Assembly: GCA_023101885.1 (NCBI GenBank)
Contig: JALPQD010000102.1
Coordinates: 4,834,971 to 4,898,970 of the forward strand
Source: Typhlomys cinereus
Lineage: Eukaryota > Chordata > Mammalia > Rodentia > Platacanthomyidae
DNA: 64,000 nt
Reading direction: 5' to 3'
Shown: positions 12,889 to 24,500 of the stretch, in pieces
Position numbering within the stretch: position 1 is the first letter of the stretch
How the letters are laid out: each line of letters begins with the position of its first letter
Position numbers and translations under genes: made by a program
The notes under the pieces: model-generated
The model's input: the letters and a program-made list of their open reading frames with translations, nothing else
Told to the model about the DNA's origin: nothing
Database searches by the model: none

Positions 12889-15505
12889 GAAAGAGAAAGA
12901 GAAAGAGAGGGAGGGAGGGGAGGAAGGGAAGGGAGGAAGGGAGGGAGGAAGGGAGGGAGGGAAGAAGGAAAAAAAAGGATCAACCAGGTAAGGGTGATCG
13001 GTTTATGCAAAGAGGAAAGAAAGGCATCACATGTAGAGGTTTAGGGCAAGAAAGAATGCCATACTCTGGGATATATAAATAATGAGTGATGGCTAATGAT
13101 GTGTCTGGAAAATTCAGACCTTGTTAATCAGATAATAAAATTCTAAATTTATCCTGAATGGAGAACAATTGCAGTATTTTAAATATGAGAAATTTGAGAT
13201 TAGATCATATCTGTGGTTCTGTTCATTGCTAGTCAGTTTGCAATATGAAGAGTACAAACCTGGGAAGAGAAAAATGAAAACAAGGAAATAAGATTGGTGT
13301 CTTTGGGACCTACCCAGAGGAGACTGCAGAGAGAAAGATGAACAAAGGAGTAACAGCTGCAGGTGAAGAAAACAGGAAGACCCAGAGAGAGACTATGCAG
13401 GTGGCCTGGCACAATGTGCGTCACTACAGGTAACAAAGGGAGGGGAGATGTAAGATGTACAGCTGATGGTTAGGTGAGGCTAACTCCATGTATTGATGCA
13501 TCCAACCACTGTCTGCTGAACCCCTACTGCATGCCAGGTGTTGTTCTGCACACTATGCGAGTGGTAGAAACAAGATTCTTTCTGTGGCCACATAGTATAT
13601 GTTCTACTGATAAAGACAGCAAGCTAATGAATCCAGTATTAGTCAAACCCATGATGCAAATAATTAACACAGGGCACTGGAATGCAGAGTGATGTAAAAG
13701 AAGTCTATTGACAGTATGATGGGGGCAGGGAGAAGAGGATTCTTTTAAGTGGGGACAATGAACAACTGAGCTAAGACCTAGAAAGATGAGAAAAAGTTAG
13801 TCACATGTCCTGAACTGGAGGAGGCAGAGAAGCTATAAATACAAAGATGCCACCGGGGGAATAGCTTTAACTATTTTCATTGCTCCTCAGAGAGACCTCA
13901 GAATGGACCCAGAGAGCAGAAAGGAGATGAAGGTGCCTGAGGTACAGCTGAGGCTGGGGAAGATGGGTGCAACCTCCAAATCTGAACAAGGTCAGATTTC
14001 TAGTATTATCCACTGAGGAGACAGGAGGCAGGGCTTGGAGATGAGATGTTTGCTTGGGCATTGCTTTGAAGGATCAAGGAGACATCCAGAAAACAGTCCA
14101 GGGAGCCTCTTCTTTGAGCCAGGCCCTGTCCTGGGGTCTGAAGACAAGAAGATAACTATGTAGCTCACTATCTCGTCTAAAGACAGACAAGAAAACACAG
14201 GTTTTAAAATCCTGTGCAGATTACTGATTCAGCTTGGTTTATTTTGAGTAAGGCTGCATGAGAAGCTACCACTGGATCTCAGTGTGAAGTCTGAGGTTTG
14301 GCATTCTGTAAGCCCCACATCTACACTTACTGTGAAGTGAGGGGAAACAATTTAACCAGCAACCTCACTAGCTATATAGGGCTGCATTAACTGGAATTTT
14401 CACTATTGTCCTATGAGACAAATCAGCAGACAAATTAACTACAAAAGGAAACTCAACAAAGTAGGAAATATATGTGACATTCTATTAATACCAAACAGTT
14501 GTGTCTTCTCCCAGAGAGATGCTATGAATGTACACTGAATTTCCAGACCAACCTTCAAAGCTTGATGGAGTCTTCCAGCTAAAAAGGCAGGTGTGTTCCT
14601 CGTACAATGAACTATTATATATAAGAAAAAGCAAAGTAATGGTAAATTTCACATAATAGAAATTGAGCTAATCTGTAATAATACACTTTTAAAAGAGAAT
14701 CTTTGGACTGATACCGCTCTCCATTTCCTCCTTGCTACTGACTTTTATTTAGGATGAAATAAAGATTGCTTAGCATGAATTTCATAACCATAGAATGGCA
14801 TATTTGCACAAAACTTTAGAAGGGCAATTATCTTCAGCCACAGGGAAAATAAAATTACGTGTCAAAGAAACTCCCACGTGTCTGACTCATTTCTATACCC
14901 TAGACACACTAAACACTTCAGTTTACACTGATAATCCCCTAGGGGTGTACCACAACTCAGTTTCAACGTCTTTGGCTACTCATGAATGACTTGGACCTAG
15001 TGATTGCAAAGATGTGGCTCCAAATAGCTTGTGAAACAAGCAGGATACTGGAGTTCATCCTAAAACCATTTTCTCCCATGAAAGAGTTTCCTTTTTAAAT
15101 GACTCAAGTAGAAGGAATAGATGTGTGAGGATAACTACATTAGGACGCCTGCCTGGAATTTAAATTCAGTCATCTAAAGAATACTTCAAACAGTCAAATC
15201 TTTATTTCAAAATGGCAAGTAAAGCAGAAATTAAAACCAGAAAATGGAAATTGACAGAAACATAACTAAATTAATTTTCCTTGAAATAAAGCAAAATCAG
15301 TCAGGAAGAGAGAAAGCGTAGAACAAGCAATTTGGATAGCACAATTATTTTTATAATCTTAAATCTGACCTATACAGAGAGATTTAAATAAAAATGAATG
15401 GATTTTATAATGAGGCTTTGAACTCAGAGCAAAACAATACAGAGATAGAGCCATCAGGATGATTCTCAATGTCACCCTTGGTCTACACACATTCAAGTAA
15501 GTACT

Positions 15506-15550
<45 letters not shown>

Positions 15551-18500
15551 ACACATGTGTGCATACATGGGCACATGTACATGTGCAAGTGTACATGTGC
15601 AAAAGAAGTTGATTAACTGAGATATTTTGTCACAGTGATTAAAGCTTATCCTCAGTAAGTAAGAACTTGAATGTCTCAATAAGGTTTTTCAAACAGCTTA
15701 GTAAAAGCAGACAAAACAGCAAAGTTAATTTAAAGATTAACAGCTAAAATGAAAAAATGTCTGGTTACATCATGTCCCCTAGGACACTCACTTGAACTCA
15801 TTACAAAGACCGTTTTTCTTGAGTAGTGTCTCATTTTTCCTAATTCATCTTTCCTGCAAAGTGCTCTCCTGTTACTTAAAAGGACAGACCGTGAGTCCCC
15901 ACTGCCTATGCAATAGCATTATTAACTGCCTGCACTTTAACTTGGAGGTAACCTAGGAGAAAAACTTAAAGGAAAAATTATTTATTTGGCTTATGGTTTT
16001 ATAGGGTTCAGTCCCTGGTCACTGGGTCCTGTGTGCTTGGGCAGAACATCACAGCAATGGGAATATGAGGACAGAAAGACCAAGTACAGCCTTTAAATGA
16101 CCTGCTTCCTTCAAATAGGCCCCACCTTCCAATAAAGCACCACTAGTTGGGACTGAGCAATCAGTCTCGGTGGAGGACATTTCATATTCAAGCCATAACA
16201 TTTTGTCCCCATCCCCAAAAGGCTCACAGCTATCACAAAACACAAGATGTATTTTGTCCATCATACGAGTTCCCACAGTCTTAAGAGTTCCAGTATGGCT
16301 CAAAAGTTCAAGTCCAAAGTCTCTTCTAAGACTCAAGGCAAACTCTCAGCTGTGAGGCTCTATAAAATCAAAAGCCAGTCATATTTCCAGCATGCAGTGG
16401 CACAGAAAATAGAAAATAAAATCCTAGAAGGATGGAATGGGGAAATAGAAAGAAGGAATGTGACCAGAGCTAGACTTAAACTCAACAGAGAAATATTACT
16501 TCTATAAAGGCAATATAGAGGGTGATGTGAGCTCCAACTGACTCTGTTGTGTACCCCATTGGTGGCTGGAGAAATCACTTAACGTCTCTGAGCCTCAGGC
16601 CGACCTTCCTTCCAAGTTGATGACAATAGAACCTAGTCCCAAGAACTGTTATGAAACTGTTATGGACAGAGTTTAGCAAAATGCCCAGAATACGGTAAGT
16701 GAAATAAAAATAAGATCTGAGGTCCTAATTTGGCATCTACCCTCCATAAATAAGAATTAACTATGAATAATGAATCCTAGGCTCTAAGACAGAGGAAGTT
16801 ACCCTTGTAGGTCAGCTGTCTTTTATCTTACCAGAGGCGTTATGAAATACCATACTAGATCTTAGGAATGATTTTCCAGTGGTAAAATGGCAGGTGTGTG
16901 GAGTCCAAGTATCTTCACCACAGCACCAGTAGGGAAGCCTGCAGTAGGGCCTGGAGCATTCCTAAACCAAAGCTGCTTAAGTGTGTACCTGTACTTGAAA
17001 GTTCTGCTGTCTGATTCTTGACTAAAGAAGTCAGAAATCCTTCCTTTGAGTTTTTCATCTCTCTGAGTTCACCTTAATTGCAAGGTACTCCTCTGGTGAC
17101 TAAAAGGACTGTGAGATCTCACTACCTGTGTAATAGCACTATTGGCCACATGTTAATATCTGTGCCTGTATAGGAATGGATTCAGCCTGAATTCTCATTA
17201 GTTATTCAACCAAGAAGTAGGAGATCTACAACTCTAATATTAGCTGCAATTTGGGAGACCACCAACATCTTTCTGGAATAATCAAATCCAGTGAAATAAC
17301 AAATTGTTATGGATTTCAATTTTCAATGAGGCTCATAAATGCCAGTGCAATGTAATGTTTTAGCTCTTGATGAGGTTATAATCAAAATATAGTGCCAAGT
17401 CAAACACAGATTTAAAAAGCAATTTAAGAGGTAAAATAGCTAACTTCATGCATCTTTAACAATATTCATTGTGCCAATTGTTTGTACCATGGACTGCTAG
17501 AGGCTGTGGGCACATAAAGTAGAAGCCAGGGCAATGGCTCGATAGTAGAAATCCTTATCTCAAAAGCAAAAGGGCCCAGATCCCATGTAAAACAGCTGGG
17601 CAGGTGTGGCAGCCCATCTGCACCAGCAGGCAGAGCCTGGGAATTTCCCAGAGCAAAATGCTAACCAGACCAACTCTAATGGAGTGCTCTGCATTTAATT
17701 AGAGACGAAGACTTGAAATAATAAGGTGGAAGAACAATTAAGGATGCTTCCTGGTATTATCCTTGGGCCTCTACAGGTACACACACTCAAACACACTTGT
17801 GTACACCTGTATACATATACACTCACCCACATATACACATGCGTGCTTTCCATACACACATATAAAAATGGAAAAATAGATGAATGTTAAAATTCATTGA
17901 ATTCTTAAAAGGAATATATCTTGACACTGACATAAAAGAAATGCAAACAAACACATGTGCCCAAGGACTTACCAATGGCCAGCAGCAGGTCTTCAAAATG
18001 TCCAGATAATTCTCCTTTAATGCTGTCCTCGATATCCTTCTGGCTAATGTTTTTGTATTCATCAAATGCTAAAAAGTATCATCATAAAAACATGTAAACA
18101 TCCCAGTTGGTCACACTTGAATATATTTCCCTTTTTTTACTTGAGAGGTAGCAGACTGAGTAGCAAACTGAGAAACTCCTTTAAACCATCAAAATTAGAG
18201 CATGAAAACCTACACTTCCCACATCATTTTCTTCCACTATCTCTATTCCCTCCTCCTAGCTCAAAGCATTTAAGGTAGTCTGAAAGGTTATGAGACAAAT
18301 AATTTGTCTATTTTGAAAAGTATAACAGCTCCTGGAAAGGAAGACTATATGGTCGGTAGTGAAATGTGTTTTATCAGCTGAAGAAATCTTAATTAGGAGG
18401 ATTTCTTGGTGCTGCACAAATCATTCCCAGAGACAGTATGGTCTATTTCGCACCTACCAGAAGGCACTCAATAATTTTTTGATAAGTATTTGCCTCAAGC

Positions 18501-21500
18501 AAACCTGTACATATGTCATCAAGTACACAGGCATATTTTATAAGCCAAGTGAATTTTTCTCAAGCCAAATTTTAGAAAAAGAAAATCTGAGGAGTGATTA
18601 GAGTCATTTGATTTTTGTTTCCAAAGACATTAATAAGCCAACTATAATATAATCTCATTGTTTTATAACACTAGTGCCAAAATGAAGAAAGAACAATTTC
18701 AGAATTAGAAAGTCACACTACTATCTTTCTGTTTCCACAGTTTTCTCTGGCTCACATGAGGTTAGACTGACACCTGGGGGCCACCATCAGGTCACACTAA
18801 GAAGAGCTCCTGACTTCAGGTTGATGTTTTCCAGAACAATTCAGTAAAAGACATGAAAGAGAAGGTGGGCGGGTGCTTAGCCTGTCTATATAATTATCGG
18901 TCTTATAAAAAGAGCTGGTTTTCCCCTTTTCCCTTCCTATCAGAAAGAGCTGACAGCTGTTTAGCATTAATCCATCATTGAACCCCTCCCTCCCCACAAT
19001 GCTTAGGTTAAATGGAAACTCCCTCACTAGGGAGATGTAGGTAAGAAAGCACGCACTGGTAGCAACCAGCCTTTCACTGTGCTCCTGAGTGGCTGCCTTT
19101 TCTTCTCCCTTCCCCATCCATTACCTGCTATGTACTAGGTAGCCTACTCTTAGTACTGTCTTGAGACAAAGTGTAGCTTCTCTGGTTCATGAAAGGTTTC
19201 TATACGAGCTGCACCAGACTTTAGAGGTTTTAGCTTCATTTTCCAGAATTCTCTATACTAACCGAACCATCACAAAACCAAAGGGATTGTGAGCCCATAC
19301 TTAGCTTCAGCTGAGGAAAGCTCCGTAAGCACAGGATCTCGGTGAACTTATCCTCATCCGTGCCCCATTTCTTCTCACCAGCATTATAGAGAATCTGTCA
19401 ACAAGGAGAAGGCTGATGTGTTACCTCTCTCACACATCTTTCTCTTTCCGAGGTGGGGTGGAATGAGAGAAGTGAGTTTTACTTGATTCTGGAGGCCAGT
19501 GAAAACATCTGTCACTTTTAGCAGACTTGAGATCTGGAGGCTGAGTGCAGGATTTGGGAGATGAGCACTATCACTATTGAAGATGGGGGGAGGGACCCAA
19601 ATGAACATCATGTTCAGGCTTCTGCCTCAGACAGGACAGGAGGGAACAGACCCAGGTGATGACATCTTTCCCAGAAATGCAGAGGCCGTCTCCATCGAAG
19701 GGAGATGCTTTCTTTGCTGATACTGACCTGAGCATCTTTTTTGGCCAAATGTTCATCTACCTTCAGACTTTCATCTCTTCGACCCTAAACAGGGATGATA
19801 AAAAACAATCCTGTAAGGAAAGATGATTCCAGTACTCAGGACTCTAATCAGCAGTTCATCTTGGTAGATTTCTTTAAGTGCAGGGCATGTAGCAGAAAAG
19901 AGTCAAGTGTTCCATCCTCTACATCCGCCTCTACCATGGACCAGAAGGTCTGTGTAGCAAATTGTACCATCTTTGTTACCTCAGTCTCTTCTGAAACTCC
20001 AAAGTGTTAAGATGAAAAGAGAAGTCACAGACTGGGAAAGCATTTACAAAACATACCTAATAAAGGTCCTACAAGCAAACTATGTAAAAAAACCTAACAC
20101 TTAATAAGATGATAATAAACAACTCAATTAAAAAAAAGCAAGAGAGATTTAAGGAGAAATCCCAGCAAAGAAGATATACAAGTGGCAATAAAGCATGTGA
20201 AAAAAGATGCTTGTCAACATGCCATCATGTGGGGAACTGCAAGGTCACACAATAGGATCAATCAACATGGCCAGACTCCAAAACAATGACAACATCGACT
20301 ACTGATGAGGATGTGAAATAATTCTTATTGTAATTTCAAAGTGGTACATTTCCACTTTGGAAGACAATTGGGTAGTTTCTTTGATACATTCTTACGGTCT
20401 ATTCCACTAATTATACTACTTGACATCTATCTAAATAAGTTAAAAAATATGTCAACGCAAAAATTCTGTAACACCTACATACTACAAATGAAAGTAAGTC
20501 AGGGCACAGAAAAGCCTGAAACAGTGGAAACAAACAAACAAATAAAAAGCAAATAACTACAGATGAATAAGGCAACCATGGAAGGGAAGTTTTAAAGGGG
20601 AAAGAAGAGATATAATATAGTAAGAAGTGGAAGGGAGCAAGTGGCTCAGGAAAAAGAAATTGGTCAGTAGTCCCACCCAGCTGTAAATGCTACAAGCTAC
20701 AACTCTGGCAAGAAAAATCCAATGGAACAACGATGGTATGTAATGTCCTCGGTTAACCAGTTACTTTCCAAATGGGTTCTAAGCCCCCCCCCTAATGTCA
20801 AGGAGTAGATGTCTGGTAATGTAAACCTGTCCAATTAACAGTGGAAGGGGAGAAAATAGATACTAGACAGGAACAGAAGTCTTAGTGTTAAATTATAAAT
20901 TATTGATAATAAACTACCATCTAAACACCTCTTATTATACTCCTAGATAAGAAAAGCTCTCAGCATTTAATCAAGATGAGATCCTATTGCAGAGAACCAC
21001 AAAAGCCCAGAATGCAGAATAAAGATGACCCTGGAATGCTCAGGCCATCAAAATCACTCCTATCCCAAAGCTCAGGGAACCTGGAGGAAGAGGAGGCAGT
21101 AAGATTGAAAGAGCCTAAGTGGAGAGGAATACTGCCTACTATGACACTCCAGTCGTGATGGGGCTTTTGCATCCAAGAGCTTAGTGCAATGAGATCTGCT
21201 TCCACCAGACCCTCACAAAGGCTGACATATCAGCATATCCCCATAGACAGCAAGGATCTCAGGAGAAATAACTACATAAGAGACTCACTGGGGCCGGCAT
21301 TGGACAAGAGAAGGGGAGCAATCCCATGCATAAGTCTGTCCACTGGAATGGTCCAGATGCCTGGACTCCTGCCAGTATAGGAACCCCCAAAAGAACCCTA
21401 TGGTCCACATATTCAGAGCGATATAATAGGAGGAACATGGCTGGATTGGTGAATGGAAGGAAGGGTGTTTGGAAAGGGTTAGGAAAGGGGTGGTTGGAGA

Positions 21501-24500
21501 GTAAGGACATATACTCGCTCTGTTTATATATGAAAGCTTCAAAAAAAAGATTTAAAAAGCACTGTGATGCTGTAATGCATGTTGCGATGTCATAATATGG
21601 CATTATGGTCTCTTAAGCATTGTAATGTCAACATGCTGTATTGCGATTTCACAATGGTTCTTTGTAATATTTGGAATTCAGTATTGTAATGTCAAAATCT
21701 AGCATTGCAATATCACTACATTGCACTGTGATGTCACAATTGAACATTGTGATGGCAAAATTGAGTACTGTGATGTACTCATATTAGGTCCTAACTGTGT
21801 ATTGTGATGTCACAAGCATTGTGGAGTCACAATGGTGTATTGTGATAGCACAATGCAGAATTATAATGTGATGATTAAGTATTGTGATGGCACAGTGCAA
21901 CACTGGGTCACAGTTAAACATTGTGATGTAACAGCTAAGCATTGCTATATTGCAATGGAGCATTACGATGTCGCAATATATCATTATTATTATTTTTAAA
22001 TTGGTCACAATTACACATTGTGTTGCCAACATTCAGCATTGTGATGTCACAGTAACATTGTGGTTTTTATAGTGATGCACTACAGTAACACAAGGAACAT
22101 TGTGATGTCACAATGAAGGGTTTTTTTTTTGTTACAATTAAGCAAGAAAAAAAAAGAATTTTGGTAACCTTCCAACAATATCCTAGATCAATGACTTTCA
22201 AACATTGGCCACTGCCAAAAATAAATGCAAAAGCTTACAACTTAAGTCTTAAACCATGAACTTTAGAAATCAGAGCCATCACAAAATATTTACTTATATT
22301 ACCACATAATAATTGTACATATTCAAGTGATACAGTATAATATTTCAATGTCTTTGTATAATGTGTCTAGCAAACCTGAATAATCAAAATCATTGTGAAC
22401 CATGGTTAGCCCATGCTGCTGTAGAAATAAAGTACATGATAAACAAAAAATATGTCCATATAAATGTAAACATAAATATTTCACAAAAGTTTTATTTATA
22501 ATTGCCCAACTTAGAAACAGTCAAGATGTCCTGTAGCTGGAAAACACATATTCCATGCAATGAAATATTATTCAGAGCAAAAAGACATGAGCTCCCCAGC
22601 TATGAAAAATTCATGGAGAAACCTCATGGACATATGACTAAGTGCTGGAAGCCAGTTTGAAAAGAATGCAGAGGCAATGATTTTTACTGCAAGGTATTAT
22701 ACAAGAAGCAAAACTAACCCGCCCGCCTGCCGGCCTGACCAAGTCAGGACTCCATTCCAGGTGAGTTACCCAGCCCCCAGGTCACCCCTCGTCACAGCTC
22801 CTCCCACCAGCCAGCCCGGGCAACACGCAGGCTGCCTCCGGTTTGCCTGGCCTACACCCCGGGTCCCAGCCCCTTTGTCGGTCCCCCCCCCACTCTCCCT
22901 CCTCCCTACCCTCCTAACCTGCCCACCTGAACGGGACAGGACTTGCTCACGGTCCTCCATCCCTGGAGCCCGGGTGGGCCACTAAGCCAAGTCCCAGGTC
23001 CCAGGTGAAGAGTTCTGCCATCACCATCAGCCCTCCTACCCCTCTGACCCACCGGGGACCCTCACAGGTGGTTCACGGAGGACACACTGCTACTCAGAAT
23101 TCAACAGAATCCAAAGAAAGCCCAAGCAAAGCTCTAAGGGACAAAGTCCATACGTCTGAAGTCCTCTAAAATCATCCTATCAAATGATAAAGATTCTTCA
23201 CATCCAGCCCAAAGACAAGTAAACCTCTTTTTTTCTTTTTACCATACTGTTCCCTTTTAGTATTAATCACTGTAGAGTAACTCTTCCATACAGCCACCCC
23301 AAAAATATATACAACTCCAGAGATTATGCCATTCACCCTCACATATCACCAAGATACTAAATCATAAAAGTGCACCACCATACTAATATTCACCCCCTGT
23401 CTGCATAATCTGACTTAACTGATGTACTAAGAGCCTAATAGCCTCATCTAGGAAATAATACTAACAACAGACAAATGTATCCAGCTACAAGGCAAGCACT
23501 AGTAATAACTGCCCAAGAGTAGTAATACCAACTAAATTTCAGTCAAAAACACACAGAAACTGAAAGGCCTTAAGAGATAAAACGGCAATGCCCATGTCAA
23601 AGTGCAGATCCATGAGAAATAAAACCCAGGAAGACAAATCTCCCACCGAAAGAATTAACCCCATAATGATGGATTCCAACCAGAACAAATTCACAGATAA
23701 TAGCCAAGAAAGCTAGATCCAAGAAAAGGACTTTCAAAGTATGATCATTACCATGATTAATACTATGAAAGAGGAAATCCGAGAGGAGTTAAACAATCAC
23801 ATCAACCACTTTGAACAGGAACACAACAGATACTTGGAGGAGTTGAGAAAAACAGTTCAAGAAACAAAAATAGACATATAGCAGTTTAAAATCAAACTAA
23901 AAGACAAGTTATCTTCAACCCAAAACTCAAAAGAGAGTCTTATCAGCAGAACTAACGAAGCAGAAAATAGAATTTCAGATCTTGAAGACAAAGTGGGAGT
24001 ATTAACCAGCTCAATGGAAGAGGTTGTTAAACACAAAAAGATACTTGAGAGGAATATTCAAGAGTTATGGGACACCCTGAAGAAGCCTAACATGTGTATT
24101 CATGGAATACCAGAGCAAGAATCCCAAAATACCACACCTGAGCAAATTTTTCAAATTATCATAAATGAAAACTTCCTTCAACTAAAGAATGAGAGGCCCA
24201 TCCTAATACAAGAGGCATTCCGCACCCCAAATAGATATGACCAAAATAGAAAATCACCACAGCAAATAATAGTCAAAACACTCCACATTCAAGACAAAGA
24301 AAAGGTGCTGAGAGCTTCAAGAGAAAAAAGTCACTTTTAAAGGTAAAGCTATTAAAATAACAAATGACTTCTCAATGGAAAAAGCAAGAAGAGCTTGGAA
24401 AGACGTACTTCAAGTATTAAATGAGCACAAATGTCAACCCAGACTGATATACCCTGCAAAGCTATCTGTCATGATCAAGGGAGAAAGAAAAGTTTTCCAG

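Larger units (their letters stand above)
12357..14552 (-). other. Anxa3: Anxa3 intron 11
   Basis: The intron holds L2-like fragments (12460-12640 and 13490-13690), a B1 at 12685 and a 169-base pure purine tract at 12811-12979. The rest (12980-13480 and 13700-14550) shows no gene or repeat I can name. Confidence 0.75.
14612..17972 (-). other. Anxa3: Anxa3 intron 10
   Basis: It contains an RSINE tail with a CA microsatellite (15405-15600), a MaLR-like block (15955-16205), a diverged direct repeat (15817-15935 and 17045-17160) and an RSINE/B4 (17520-17835). Bases 14612-15400 and 16210-17040 show nothing I can name. Confidence 0.7.

Noticed and set aside
12783..13010. Frames rich in Ser/Leu or Arg/Glu over the purine tract (also 6361-6661 over the CT tract)
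   Set aside because: These are translations of simple repeats, not proteins.
21259..21603. Minus-strand open frame of 114 codons
   Set aside because: It is antisense to an old L1 3' UTR and overlaps the start of the minisatellite; no coding signal.
21560..22118. CRISPR-like regularly spaced repeats
   Set aside because: Units are contiguous and degenerate with no unique spacers, and the host is a mammal. It is a minisatellite.
22677..22985. Plus-strand frame of 102 codons, Pro/Arg-rich
   Set aside because: It covers the C-rich 5' UTR of the antisense L1 and starts in the older flanking repeat.
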